From the NCBI GenBank assembly GCA_030123585.1, contig CP126120.1:558001-622000 (forward strand): 64,000 bases of DNA. The letters run 5' to 3'. Positions 24,074-33,997 of this stretch are shown here, one piece after another. Position numbers and translations under genes: made by a program. The stretch is from Rhodanobacteraceae bacterium (lineage in GTDB: Bacteria > Pseudomonadota > Gammaproteobacteria > Xanthomonadales > Rhodanobacteraceae). Position 1 is the stretch's first letter, and each line of letters starts with the position of its first letter. Under the pieces are notes generated by a model. That model saw only the letters and a list, made by a program, of their open reading frames with translations. It did not search any database and had not been told where the DNA came from.

Positions 24074-25467
24074 ACGCAGCGAAGTCCGACGCCTTCGTCT
24101 TCTTCGGCGCCACCGGGGACCTTGCCTACAAGCAGATCTTTCCGGCGCTGCAGGCGCTGGTGAAGGACGGCAAGCTGGACATGCCGGTGATCGGCATCGC
24201 GCGCTCGGGTTGGGACGTCGACCAGTTGCGCAAGCGCGCCGAGGACAGCCTCAAGGAACACGGCGGCATCGACAAGGCAGCGTTCGCGAAGCTGTCGAAG
24301 CATATGCAGTACATCGACGGCGATTACGGCGACGCGCAAACCTACACGCGGTTGCGCCAGGCGTTGGGCGACGCCCAGCATCCGCTGCACTACCTCGCGA
24401 TTCCGCCCAGCATGTTCGTGCCGGTGGTCAAGGGTCTCGCTGCGTCCGGCTGCGCGCAGGGTGCGCGGGTGATCGTCGAGAAACCGTTCGGGCGTGACCT
24501 GCGCTCCGCACAGGCGCTCAACCGCACGCTGCACCGTTTCTTCCGCGAGCACGACATCTTCCGCATCGACCATTACCTCGGCAAGGAGCCGGTGCAGAAT
24601 CTTCTGTACTTTCGTTTCGCCAACTCGCTGCTGGAGCCGATCTGGAACCGCGACCACATCGCGAGCATGCAGATCACGATGGCCGAGAACTTCGGCGTGC
24701 AGGGGCGCGGCAAGTTCTACGACGAAGTCGGTGCGATCCGCGACGTGGTGCAGAACCACATGTTCCAGGTGCTGGCGCTGCTGGCGATGGGGCCGCCCGC
24801 GAACCGCAGCGCGGATGCGATGCGCGACGAGAAGCTGCGCCTGTTCCGCTCGATGCGTCCGCTGAAACCGGAAGACGTGGTGCGCGGACAGTTCGACGGT
24901 TATCTCAAGGAACCCGGTGTCGCGAAGACATCGACGGTCGAGACCTTCGCTGCGCTGCGCATCCACATGGACACCTGGCGCTGGTCCGGCGTGCCGTTCT
25001 TCATCCGGGCGGGCAAGCAGTTGCCGGTGAAGTGCACCGAGGTGCTGGTGCGGCTGAAGAACCCGCCGCAGCAGGTGTTCGACGATGCGCCGAACGGCGC
25101 GCCGAACCATTTCCGTTTCCGGCTCAACCCGGACGTGATCATTTCGCTCGGTGCACGGGTCAAGGAGCCCGGCGAGGCGATGAAGGGACGCCCGGTCGAA
25201 CTCCTCGCGCATCGGCATGTGCGCACCGCGATGGCGCCCTACGAACGCCTGTTGGGCGACGCCATCGACGGCGATTCCGCGCTGTTCACGCGCGACGATT
25301 GCGTGGAAGAGGCGTGGCGCGTGATTGATCCGATCCTCGGCGACAAGGTGCCGGTGATCAAATACAAACCCGGCACGTGGGGCCCGAAGGAAGCTGACGC
25401 GCTGATCGCCGACGCCGGTGGCTGGAATGATCCCAAGGTCGAACCCGCGCCCAAGGCCGACCCATGA
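24070..25467 (+). CDS. zwf: Glucose-6-phosphate 1-dehydrogenase
   Basis: 465 residues. The N-terminal Rossmann motif is [17 protein letters not shown]. The substrate site RIDHYLGKE occupies 165-173, and EKPFGRDL precedes it. It oxidises glucose-6-phosphate to 6-phosphogluconolactone, feeding Pgl and Gnd encoded 6 kb away. ATG 24070 overlaps the GH94 stop (ATGA), and its own stop overlaps the HAD gene in the same way. The enzyme is slightly shorter than E. coli Zwf (491). This coupling to GH94 supports shared control. Confidence 0.96.
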   Translation: MNAAKSDAFVFFGATGDLAYKQIFPALQALVKDGKLDMPVIGIARSGWDVDQLRKRAEDSLKEHGGIDKAAFAKLSKHMQYIDGDYGDAQTYTRLRQALGDAQHPLHYLAIPPSMFVPVVKGLAASGCAQGARVIVEKPFGRDLRSAQALNRTLHRFFREHDIFRIDHYLGKEPVQNLLYFRFANSLLEPIWNRDHIASMQITMAENFGVQGRGKFYDEVGAIRDVVQNHMFQVLALLAMGPPANRSADAMRDEKLRLFRSMRPLKPEDVVRGQFDGYLKEPGVAKTSTVETFAALRIHMDTWRWSGVPFFIRAGKQLPVKCTEVLVRLKNPPQQVFDDAPNGAPNHFRFRLNPDVIISLGARVKEPGEAMKGRPVELLAHRHVRTAMAPYERLLGDAIDGDSALFTRDDCVEEAWRVIDPILGDKVPVIKYKPGTWGPKEADALIADAGGWNDPKVEPAPKADP

Positions 25468-26162
25468 GTGGCGCGCCTTCCATCGTGTTCCTGCTCGACG
25501 TCGACAATACCCTGCTCGACAACGACCGGGTGCACGACGACATCGACCGCCATCTGGCGGAAGGCTTCGGCGAGGCGGGTGCGAAGCGCTACTGGGCGAT
25601 CTACGAGGAACTGCGCGACAAGCTTGGCTACGCGGATTACCTGGGTGCGGTCCAGAGGTTCCGCCTCGAATGCGGCGACGAGGTGCGCGCGCAACAAATC
25701 GCGGCATTCCTGCTCGACTATCCCTTCGTCGAACGCCTGTACCCCGGCGCGCTCGAAGCGATCGCGCACCTCTCGCAATCCGGCCCGTGCGTGGTGCTGT
25801 CGGACGGCGACGTGGTGCTGCAGCCGCGCAAGATCAGCGCATCGGGCATCGCCGATGCGGTGGCCGGGCGGGTCTTGATCTACGTCCACAAGGAACGCAT
25901 GTTGGAAGACGTGGCCCGCCGTTATCCCGCGCAACACTACGTGATGTTCGAGGACAAGCTGCGCGTGCTCGACGGCATGAAGCGCCAATGGCGCGAGCGC
26001 CTGACCACGGTGTTCGTGCGCCAGGGCCATTACGCCAACGATCCCGCCGCGCGCAAGGAGTATCCGCCCGCGCAGATCGAACTCGGCGGCATCGGCGATG
26101 TGCGCGGCATGCGCGTCGATGCCTTCCTTTCCCCACCCGAACCGGCAACCGCCACGGAGTGA
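25464..26162 (+). CDS. HAD-superfamily hydrolase
   Basis: 232 residues. Motif I is [12 protein letters not shown] with nucleophile Asp12 and general acid Asp14. Motif II is the Ser in [11 protein letters not shown]. The acidic motif IV is [12 protein letters not shown] helical cap lies between motifs I and II. It is most likely a phosphatase for a sugar phosphate or a damaged metabolite, given that it sits between zwf and tal with an ATGA overlap on one side and 4 bp on the other. No specific substrate can be named. Confidence 0.85.
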   Translation: MSGAPSIVFLLDVDNTLLDNDRVHDDIDRHLAEGFGEAGAKRYWAIYEELRDKLGYADYLGAVQRFRLECGDEVRAQQIAAFLLDYPFVERLYPGALEAIAHLSQSGPCVVLSDGDVVLQPRKISASGIADAVAGRVLIYVHKERMLEDVARRYPAQHYVMFEDKLRVLDGMKRQWRERLTTVFVRQGHYANDPAARKEYPPAQIELGGIGDVRGMRVDAFLSPPEPATATE

Positions 26163-26166
26163 AACC

Positions 26167-27273
26167 ATGAACCCGACCCAGCAACTGCACGACCTCGGCC
26201 AGAGCCTCTGGCTGGACAACATCACCCGCGGGATGCTCGATGACGGCACGCTCGCGAAATACATCGCGGAGTGCAACGTCACGGGTCTGACCTCCAACCC
26301 GTCGATCTTCGACAAGGCGATCTCGGGTGGACACAATTACGACAACGCGATCGCGGACCTGCTGGCGGAAGGCCAGCAGGGCGAGGACCTGTTCTTCTCG
26401 CTGGCGCTGCAGGATTTGACCCGCGCGGCCGACCTGTTCAAGCCGGCGTTCCACCACAGCGATGGCGTGGACGGCTACGTGTCGCTGGAGGTTTCGCCGC
26501 TGCTGGCCGACGACACCCACGCCACCATCGATTCCGCCGCCGCGCTGCACGCGAAGGCGCGCCGCGACAATCTTTTCATCAAGATTCCCGGCACGCCCGC
26601 CGGCATCCCGGCGATCGAGGAATCGATCTACCGCGGCGTGCCCATCAACGTGACGCTGTTGTTCTCGCGCCAGCAATACCTCGCGGCGGCCGAGGCTTGG
26701 ATGCGCGGCATCGAACGGCGCATCGCCGAAGGCAAGTCGCCGAACGTCGATTCGGTGGCATCGGTGTTCATCAGCCGTTGGGACGTGGCGGTCGCGGACA
26801 AGGTGCCGGCGGAATTGAAGGATCGGCTGGGCATTGCGATCGGCCAGCGCACCTACAAGGCCTATTGCGAACTGCGCGCGACGCCGCGCTGGAAGAAAAT
26901 CATCGCGGCGGGCGTGCATCCGCAACGCCTGCTGTGGGCCAGCACCGGCACCAAGGATCCGAAGGCGTCCGACACCTTGTACGTCGAGGCGCTGGCCGCG
27001 CCGGACACCATCAACACGATTCCTGACAAGACGCTGCTGGCCTTCGCCGACCACGGCAAGTTGCACGGCGCCATGGCGAAAGATGGCGGTGATTGCGAAC
27101 AGGTCATCGCACGGTTCAATGCCGCCGGCATCGACGATGCCGCACTGGCCGGGCAGTTGCAGCGCGAGGGCGCCGCCGCGTTCGTGAAGTCGTGGAACGA
27201 CCTGCTGGGCCGGATCGCGCAGAAAAGTTCGGCGGTGGCCGGCAAGGCGGCCGCGCAGGGAGCGCGCGCATGA
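26167..27273 (+). CDS. tal: Transaldolase
   Basis: 368 residues, the longer transaldolase subfamily (TalB-type enzymes are near 317). The early [14 protein letters not shown] signature and the Schiff-base Lys139 in [15 protein letters not shown] are both present. The [17 protein letters not shown] segment near the C-terminus is typical of this subfamily. It transfers dihydroxyacetone units in the non-oxidative pentose phosphate pathway. ATG 26167 is preferred because upstream codons belong to the HAD frame region. Its stop overlaps the pgi start. No transketolase gene is in the window. Confidence 0.95.
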   Translation: MNPTQQLHDLGQSLWLDNITRGMLDDGTLAKYIAECNVTGLTSNPSIFDKAISGGHNYDNAIADLLAEGQQGEDLFFSLALQDLTRAADLFKPAFHHSDGVDGYVSLEVSPLLADDTHATIDSAAALHAKARRDNLFIKIPGTPAGIPAIEESIYRGVPINVTLLFSRQQYLAAAEAWMRGIERRIAEGKSPNVDSVASVFISRWDVAVADKVPAELKDRLGIAIGQRTYKAYCELRATPRWKKIIAAGVHPQRLLWASTGTKDPKASDTLYVEALAAPDTINTIPDKTLLAFADHGKLHGAMAKDGGDCEQVIARFNAAGIDDAALAGQLQREGAAAFVKSWNDLLGRIAQKSSAVAGKAAAQGARA

Positions 27274-28904
27274 GCATCCCGTCACTGCGTTCATCGCCCG
27301 AGTGGAAGGCGCTCGTGAAGCATTGGCAATCGCTGCGCGGCGCCACGCTCAGGCAACTGTTCGACGCCGATCCGCAACGCGGCACGCGCTTCGCCGCGGA
27401 AGGCGCGGGACTGTACCTCGACTATTCCAAGAACCTCGTCACCGACAAAACCCTGCGCCTGTTGCAGAAACTCGCGAAGGCACGCGGCGTGTTCGCGCGC
27501 CGCGATGCGATGTTCCGCGGCGACAAGATCAACGAAACCGAAAAGCGCGCGGTGCTGCACGTGGCGCTGCGCGCGCCGCGTGGTGAGAGGATTCTGGTCG
27601 ACGGCAAGGATGTCGTGCCCGAAGTGCACGCAGTGCTCGACCGGATGGCTGCTTTCAGCGACAAGGTGCGTTCGGGCGAATGGCGCGGGCATTCCGGGAA
27701 AGCCATCCGCAATGTCATCAGCATCGGCATCGGCGGTTCCGACCTCGGCCCGGTGATGGCGTACGAGGCGCTGAAGCATTACAGCCGCCGCGACATGGTG
27801 TTCCGTTTCGTATCGAACGTCGATCCCACCGATTTCGTGGAGGCGACGCGCGATCTGGATGCCGAAGAGACGCTCTTCATCATCTGCTCCAAGACCTTCA
27901 CCACGCTGGAAACATTGACCAACGCGCACGCCGCACGCGACTGGTGCCTGCAGCAACTCGGTGGCGACGAATCCGCGGTGGCGAAACACTTCGTCGCGGT
28001 TTCGACCAACGCCGCCGAAGTCGAAAAGTTCGGGATCGATACCGCCAACATGTTCGGTTTCTGGGACTGGGTTGGCGGGCGCTATTCGATGGATTCGGCG
28101 ATCGGCCTTTCGACCATGCTGGCAATCGGGCCGGAAGCGTTCCGCGAAATGCTGGCCGGGTTCCATGCGATGGACGAGCATTTCAAAAGCACGTCCGCCG
28201 AACGCAACCTGCCGTTGCTGATGGGTCTCCTCGCCGTATGGTACAACGATTTCTTCGGCGCCCAGACTGTCGCGGTGCTGCCGTACGCGCAATACCTTAA
28301 ACGCTTTCCCGCGTACCTGCAGCAGTTGACGATGGAGTCGAACGGCAAGCACGTGACGCTTTCCGGCGAGCACGTCGATTACCCGACCGGCCCCATCTAC
28401 TGGGGCGAACCCGGCACCAACGGCCAGCATTCGTTCTACCAGTTGATCCACCAGGGCACGCGTCTGATTCCCTGCGACTTCATCGGTTTCATGCACTCGC
28501 TGAATCCACTGGGCGGTCAGCATGACCTGCTGATGGCCAACCTGATCGCGCAAACCGAGGCGTTGGCATTCGGCAAGACGCCTGCGCAGGTCCGCGCGGA
28601 AGGCACGCCGGATTGGCTGGTGCCGCACCGCGTGTGCGAGGGCAACCGGCCCTCCAACACCATCCTTGCCGACAACCTGACGCCGCGTTCGCTGGGCGCA
28701 CTGGTCGCGCTGTACGAACACAGCGTGTTCACCCAGGGCGCGATCTGGCACATCGATTCGTTCGACCAGTGGGGCGTGGAACTGGGCAAGCAACTGGCGA
28801 ACAAGGTGATCCCGCAGTTGCAGGACGCGCAGGAACCGAAGCTCGGGCACGACAGCTCGACCAATGCGTTGATCCGACGTTACCGCGCGCGCAAGGCGAA
28901 TTGA
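27270..28904 (+). CDS. pgi: Glucose-6-phosphate isomerase
   Basis: 544 residues, normal length (E. coli 549). Visible features are [20 protein letters not shown], the SIS-type phosphate site [12 protein letters not shown], the PGI signature [16 protein letters not shown], and the C-terminal [12 protein letters not shown] with the catalytic Lys. It interconverts glucose-6-phosphate and fructose-6-phosphate and so can recycle tal products back to zwf. ATG 27270 overlaps the tal stop, and its stop overlaps the pgm start (TGATG). Confidence 0.97.
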   Translation: MSIPSLRSSPEWKALVKHWQSLRGATLRQLFDADPQRGTRFAAEGAGLYLDYSKNLVTDKTLRLLQKLAKARGVFARRDAMFRGDKINETEKRAVLHVALRAPRGERILVDGKDVVPEVHAVLDRMAAFSDKVRSGEWRGHSGKAIRNVISIGIGGSDLGPVMAYEALKHYSRRDMVFRFVSNVDPTDFVEATRDLDAEETLFIICSKTFTTLETLTNAHAARDWCLQQLGGDESAVAKHFVAVSTNAAEVEKFGIDTANMFGFWDWVGGRYSMDSAIGLSTMLAIGPEAFREMLAGFHAMDEHFKSTSAERNLPLLMGLLAVWYNDFFGAQTVAVLPYAQYLKRFPAYLQQLTMESNGKHVTLSGEHVDYPTGPIYWGEPGTNGQHSFYQLIHQGTRLIPCDFIGFMHSLNPLGGQHDLLMANLIAQTEALAFGKTPAQVRAEGTPDWLVPHRVCEGNRPSNTILADNLTPRSLGALVALYEHSVFTQGAIWHIDSFDQWGVELGKQLANKVIPQLQDAQEPKLGHDSSTNALIRRYRARKAN

Positions 28905-30553
28905 TGGCCGGCGAAAAGATCAGTCCGCTCGCGGGCAAGCCGGCGCCCAAGGACATCCTTGTCGACCTCGACAAGCTGTTGGCCGCTTATGCGGATATAC
29001 GGCCGGATGCGTCGAACCCATCGCAACGTGTGGCGTTCGGCACCTCGGGCCATCGCGGTTCGTCGCTGGACGGCAGCTTCAACGAATGGCACATCCTCGC
29101 GATCACGCAGGCGATCTGCGATTACCGCGCCAAGGAATCCGTCACGGGGCCGCTGTTCATCGGCTTCGACACGCACGCGCTGTCGCAACCCGCGTTCCGC
29201 AGCGCGCTGGAAGTGCTGGCGGCCAACGGCGTCGAAGTAATGACGTCCACGGGCGGCGAGTTCACGCCGACGCCCGCGGTCTCGCACGCGATCCTGTGCC
29301 ACAACCGCGGCCGCGAGACCGGTCTGGCGGACGGCATCGTGATCACGCCTTCCCACAATCCGCCTAGCGACGGCGGCTTCAAGTACAACCCGGTCAACGG
29401 CGGTCCGGCCGGCACGGAAATCACCGGCTGGGTGCAGAAACAGGCCAATCAATATCTCGAGAACAAACTGGCGGGCGTCAAGCGCGTGCCGTTCGCGCAG
29501 GCCAGCGGGGCATCCACCACGCACGTGCATGATTACCTCGATGCCTACGTCGGCGACCTCGCCAACGTGATCGACTTCGACGCGATCCGCGGCGCGGGCC
29601 TGAAACTGGCCGTCGATCCGCTGGGCGGGGCAGGGGTGCACTACTGGGCTCCGATTGCCGAACGCTACCAGCTCGATCTCACCGTGGTCAGCGAGGAAGT
29701 CGATCCGCGTTTCGCCTTCATGACGGTGGACTGGGACGGCAAGATCAGGATGGATCCATCGTCCGAATACGCGATGCAGCGGTTGTTGTCGCTGAAGGAC
29801 AAGTACGACGTCGCGTTCGCCTGCGATACCGACCACGATCGCCACGGTGTCGTCACGAAGTCGTCCGGGCTGCTGCCATCGAACCACTACCTCACGGTGA
29901 TGATCGAATTCCTGTTCCGCGAGCGGGAGCGCTGGCCGCGTTCGGTCGCCATCGGCAAGACCGTGGTCAGCACGGCGCTGATCGACCGCGTGGCGAAAAA
30001 ACTCGGCCGCAAACTGTACGAAACGCCGGTCGGCTTCAAGTGGTTTGCGCCGGGACTGTTCGATGGCTCGCTCGGATTCGGCGGCGAGGAAAGCGCGGGT
30101 GCCTCGTTCCTGCGCCGCGACGGTTCGGTCTGGACCACCGACAAGGACGGTATCGCACCCGCGCTGCTCTCGGCCGAGATCACGGCGAGGGCAGGGCGCG
30201 ATCCCGGCGAGGTATATGCCGCCCTCGCCGGCGAACTCGGCCGGCCGTTCGCCGACCGCATCCAGGCTGTCGCGAATCCAAAGCAGAAACAAAAACTTTC
30301 AAGGCTTTCCGCAAGCGAAATCAAGCTCGAATCGCTGGCTGGCGACAAGGTGGAAGCGGTGCTCGACAAGGCGCCCGGCAACGGCGCGGCCATCGGCGGC
30401 GTCAAGGTGGTCGCGGAGCACGGCTGGTTTGCGGCGCGGCCTTCGGGCACCGAGGACATCTACAAGATCTACGCCGAAAGCTTCAGGGACGATGCCCACC
30501 TGCAAGCGATCCTGGCCGAAGCCCAGCACGTCGTCGACAAGGCGATCGCCTGA
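28904..30553 (+). CDS. pgm: Phosphoglucomutase (alpha-D-glucose phosphate-specific)
   Basis: 549 residues against 546 in E. coli Pgm. The substrate-binding AFGTSGHRGSSL is near residue 45. The phosphoserine is Ser150 in ITPSHNPPSDGGFKY. The Mg2+ loop is ACDTDHDRHG, the sugar loop GFGGEESAGASFLR, and the phosphate-binding loop RPSGTEDIYKIY. It converts glucose-1-phosphate to glucose-6-phosphate. It ends the overlapping operon that begins with the GH94 phosphorylase, whose expected product is its substrate; this is the strongest contextual link in the window. Confidence 0.96.
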   Translation: MAGEKISPLAGKPAPKDILVDLDKLLAAYADIRPDASNPSQRVAFGTSGHRGSSLDGSFNEWHILAITQAICDYRAKESVTGPLFIGFDTHALSQPAFRSALEVLAANGVEVMTSTGGEFTPTPAVSHAILCHNRGRETGLADGIVITPSHNPPSDGGFKYNPVNGGPAGTEITGWVQKQANQYLENKLAGVKRVPFAQASGASTTHVHDYLDAYVGDLANVIDFDAIRGAGLKLAVDPLGGAGVHYWAPIAERYQLDLTVVSEEVDPRFAFMTVDWDGKIRMDPSSEYAMQRLLSLKDKYDVAFACDTDHDRHGVVTKSSGLLPSNHYLTVMIEFLFRERERWPRSVAIGKTVVSTALIDRVAKKLGRKLYETPVGFKWFAPGLFDGSLGFGGEESAGASFLRRDGSVWTTDKDGIAPALLSAEITARAGRDPGEVYAALAGELGRPFADRIQAVANPKQKQKLSRLSASEIKLESLAGDKVEAVLDKAPGNGAAIGGVKVVAEHGWFAARPSGTEDIYKIYAESFRDDAHLQAILAEAQHVVDKAIA

Positions 30554-30568
30554 GCGGAGCGTGCGACG

Positions 30569-30811
30569 ATGCCGACGAAGAAAACCAGCGGTTCCGCGAC
30601 GACCCGGTTCAAGGTCGGCGACCACGTCGGCTGGAACTCCGAAGCCGGCCACGTCAGCGGCGTGATCATCAAGATCCATACCGCGGACTTCGACTACAAG
30701 GGCCACACCCACCGCGCGACGCCCGGCGATCCCCAATACGAGATCAAGAGCGACAAGACCGACCACATCGCCGCGCACCGCGGCAAGGTGCTCACCAAGC
30801 TGCCGCGCTGA
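30569..30811 (+). CDS. DUF2945 (HVA1/TUDOR-like) small protein
   Basis: 80 residues, basic and soluble. The pattern FKVGDHVGWNSEAGHVSGVI followed by HRATPGDPQYEIKSDKTDHI and AAHRGKVLTKL matches the DUF2945 / hypervirulence-associated Tudor-like family of small beta-barrels, whose role is unknown. It lies 15 bp after pgm and is likely the last gene of that transcript. It converges with the RND permease gene. Confidence 0.88.
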   Translation: MPTKKTSGSATTRFKVGDHVGWNSEAGHVSGVIIKIHTADFDYKGHTHRATPGDPQYEIKSDKTDHIAAHRGKVLTKLPR

Positions 30812-30840
30812 AGACCTGCACGACGGACTCACACTGGACT

Positions 30841-33800
30841 TCAGTGCCGCGGCGGTTCCGTCCTGGGTTCGCCGCCATCCAGCTTGTCGCCAGCGACGCG
30901 GCGCACCGTCACGTAGAACACCGGGATCAGCAGCAGGCCGAGGAAGGTGGCGAAGATCATGCCGCCGATCACGCCGGTGCCGATTGCGTGGCGCGCGTTG
31001 GCGCCGGCGCCGGTGGACACGAACAGCGGGAACACGCCCAGCATGAAGGCCAGCGAGGTCATCAGGATCGGACGGAAGCGCAGCTTGGCCGCCTCGATCA
31101 CGCCCTCGCGCAAGGTCTTGCCCAGCGCCTGTTCGGCGACCGCGTATTCCACGATCAGGATCGCGTTCTTGGCGGCAAGGCCAATCACGGTGATCAGGCC
31201 GATCTGGAAATAGATGTCGTTCGCGAGGCCGCGCCCGAGCGTGAACAGCACCGTGCCGAGCATGGTAAGCGGCACGATCAGCAGCACCGCAACCGGGATC
31301 GACCAGCTTTCGTACAGCGCCGCCAGCGCCAGGAACACCACCAGCACCGACAGGATCATCAGCATCGTCGCGGCATTGCCGGACAGCAGCTCCTGGTACG
31401 ACTGCCCGGTCCAGTCGTAGCCGAAACCGTGCGGCAGATCCTTCGTGACGATCTGCTGCATGGCATTCATCGCGTCGCCCGAGGCGTAGCCCGCGGCGGG
31501 CGAACCCACGATTTCCGTCGCGGGATAACCGTTGAAGCGCGTCAGCGAGGGCGACACCATTGCCCAGTTTTCGTGCACCACGTTGGCAATCGGGATCATC
31601 GCCGGCGTGCCGTCGGGATTGGTTTCGGTGCTGCTGGGCGTGAAGAAGTGCCCGAACGCGGCCCCGCTCATGCGGAAGGGCGCCGCGGCCTGCATCATCA
31701 CGCGCTTCACGCGGCCGCCGTAGGTGAAATCGTTCACGTACACCGGCGCCAGCATCAGGCTGATCGCGTTGGAAATGTCGCCGACCGACAAGCCCATCGA
31801 CGCGGCCTGCAGGCGGTCGACCGCAAGATCCAGTTGCGGCGCCGGCGGCAGCGCATTGGGATGCACGCCGGTCAGCACCTTGTCCTCGGCGCTTTTCGCC
31901 AGCAGGGTGCCGGTGGCCGCATCGAGGGCAGGGCGGCCCGAGCCGCTGCGGTTTTCGAGGAACATGTCGAAGCCGCCGAACTGGCCGAGTCCCGACACGG
32001 TCGGCACGTTGACCACGAAGATCCGCGCATCGCGGACCTGCTGCTGCAACTGCTGGTTCGCACGCTGGATGAACTGCATCGCGGTCGCGTCACGCTTGCT
32101 CCAGTCCTTGAGCTTGATGAACGCCATGCCGGCGTTTTCACCCGAGCCCATGAAACTGAAACCGGTGATCTGCATCATGCCTTCCACCGCGCTGTCCTTC
32201 GACAGCACCTGGTACATCTGCCGCATCACCGTCTGGGTGCGCGCCTTGGTGGCGCCCGGCGGCAACTGCACCATCGCCATCGCGTAGCCCTGGTCTTCAT
32301 CGGGCAGGAAGCTGCCGGGCAGGCGCGTGTACAGGAATCCTGCCAGCACCGCGACCACCGCGAATACCGCCATCCAGCGCGGCGCGTGGCGCACCGCGTG
32401 GGCGATGTGCCCGGCGTAGGTGCGGTGCGTCCACTCGAACACGTCGTTGAACTTGCGGAACAGGATGTTCTTCTTCTTTTCGTGCTCGGGTTTCAGCATG
32501 GTGGCGCACAGCGCCGGCGTGAACGTCAGCGCGAGGAACGCCGAGAACACCATCGATACCGCGATGGTCAGGGCGAACTGCCGATAGATGATGCCCGACG
32601 CGCCCGGCTGCAACGCGGAGGGAATGAACACCGCCGCCAGCACCACCGTGATCGCGACGATCGCGCCGGAGATCTGGCCCATCGCCTTGCGGGTGGCTTC
32701 GCGGGGCGGCAGGTTTTCCTCGGTCATGATGCGCTCGACGTTCTCGATCACCACGATCGCGTCGTCCACCACGATGCCGATCGCCAGCACCATGCCGAAC
32801 ATCGTGAGCTGGTTGATGGTGAAGCCGAGCACCCGCATGCCCAGGAACGCGCCGAGCAGGGCGATCGGAATCACGATGGTCGGGATGATCGTGGCGCGGA
32901 AATTCTGCAGGAACAGCAGCATCACCAGGAACACCAGCACGATCGCCTCGAACAGCGTCTTCACCACCTCGTCGATGGAAATCGTGACGAAGGTGGTGCT
33001 GTCGTAGGGCACGAACCAGTTCACGTCCTGCGGAAAGCTCGACTGCAGCCGGTCCATTTCCGCGCGCACGGACTTGGCGACCGACAGCGCATTCGCGCCG
33101 GGCAGCAACTGGATCGCGAAGCCGGCAATCGGCTTGCCGTCCCACGTCGTGGCGAAACCGTAGGTCTGCGGACCGAAGCCGACGCTCGCGACGTCGCCCA
33201 GCCGCACCGCGGTGCCGTCGCGGTTGGCGCGCAGGATGATGTCGCGGAACTGCTGGACCGAAGTGAAGCGGCCCTCGCCGGCAACGTTGGCGGTGAAGCC
33301 CCAGCCGTTGGTCGCCGGATCGGAGCCCAGCGAGCCGGCCGCGAACTGCACGTTCTGCGCGCGCACGGCATTCAACACATCGGTCGCCGACAGGCCGTAG
33401 CCGTGCAGCTTGTCCGGGTTCAGCCAGATCCGCATCGCGTATTCGGCGCCGAACTGCATGGTGCTGCCGACACCCGGCACGCGCGAAATCTGATCCAGCA
33501 CCTGCGAGGCCACGATGTCGTTGAGGTGCGCCTGGTCGATGGCCGGATTGTCCGAACGCAGCGCCACCACCATCAGGAAGCCGGAATTGGCCTTGGCGAC
33601 CACCACGCCCTGCTGGGTGACTTCGCTGGGCAGGCGCGGTGTCGCCAGCGCGACCTTGTTCTGCACCTGCACCTGCGCGATGTCCGGATTGGTGCCGGAC
33701 TGGAAGGTCAGCGTGATCTGCACGCGGCCGGTCGAGCTGGTGGTGGAATTGAAATACAGCAGGTTGTCGATGCCGGTGAGCTGCTGCTCGATCACCTGCG

Positions 33801-33984
33801 TCACCGCGCCTTCCGCGGTGCTGGCGCTGGCGCCGGGATAGTTCGCGATGACCACGACCTGCGGCGGGGCGATGCTCGGGTACGACTCGACGCCGAGGCT
33901 GGCGAGCGACAGCACGCCGCCCAGCGTGATCAGGATCGCGATGACCCACGCGAATACGGGACGGTCGATGAAGAAATTGGACAT
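30841..33984 (-). CDS. RND multidrug efflux permease (AcrB/MexB-like, HAE1)
   Basis: 1047 residues, full length for an HAE1 pump (AcrB 1049). The proton relay is complete: the Asp pair in GIVVDDAIVVIENVER in helix 4 and the Lys in IGLAAKNAILIVEYA in helix 10. The N-terminal MSNFFIDRPVFAWVIAI is characteristic, as is YPGASASTAEGAVTQVIEQ in the pore domain. It exports drugs, dyes or detergents across the periplasm with an adaptor and an outer-membrane channel. The adaptor gene is 13 bp upstream. No outer-membrane factor gene follows, so a TolC encoded elsewhere must be used. Confidence 0.95.
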   Translation of the reverse strand: MSNFFIDRPVFAWVIAILITLGGVLSLASLGVESYPSIAPPQVVVIANYPGASASTAEGAVTQVIEQQLTGIDNLLYFNSTTSSTGRVQITLTFQSGTNPDIAQVQVQNKVALATPRLPSEVTQQGVVVAKANSGFLMVVALRSDNPAIDQAHLNDIVASQVLDQISRVPGVGSTMQFGAEYAMRIWLNPDKLHGYGLSATDVLNAVRAQNVQFAAGSLGSDPATNGWGFTANVAGEGRFTSVQQFRDIILRANRDGTAVRLGDVASVGFGPQTYGFATTWDGKPIAGFAIQLLPGANALSVAKSVRAEMDRLQSSFPQDVNWFVPYDSTTFVTISIDEVVKTLFEAIVLVFLVMLLFLQNFRATIIPTIVIPIALLGAFLGMRVLGFTINQLTMFGMVLAIGIVVDDAIVVIENVERIMTEENLPPREATRKAMGQISGAIVAITVVLAAVFIPSALQPGASGIIYRQFALTIAVSMVFSAFLALTFTPALCATMLKPEHEKKKNILFRKFNDVFEWTHRTYAGHIAHAVRHAPRWMAVFAVVAVLAGFLYTRLPGSFLPDEDQGYAMAMVQLPPGATKARTQTVMRQMYQVLSKDSAVEGMMQITGFSFMGSGENAGMAFIKLKDWSKRDATAMQFIQRANQQLQQQVRDARIFVVNVPTVSGLGQFGGFDMFLENRSGSGRPALDAATGTLLAKSAEDKVLTGVHPNALPPAPQLDLAVDRLQAASMGLSVGDISNAISLMLAPVYVNDFTYGGRVKRVMMQAAAPFRMSGAAFGHFFTPSSTETNPDGTPAMIPIANVVHENWAMVSPSLTRFNGYPATEIVGSPAAGYASGDAMNAMQQIVTKDLPHGFGYDWTGQSYQELLSGNAATMLMILSVLVVFLALAALYESWSIPVAVLLIVPLTMLGTVLFTLGRGLANDIYFQIGLITVIGLAAKNAILIVEYAVAEQALGKTLREGVIEAAKLRFRPILMTSLAFMLGVFPLFVSTGAGANARHAIGTGVIGGMIFATFLGLLLIPVFYVTVRRVAGDKLDGGEPRTEPPRH

Positions 33985-33997
33985 GCGGCGCGATCCG

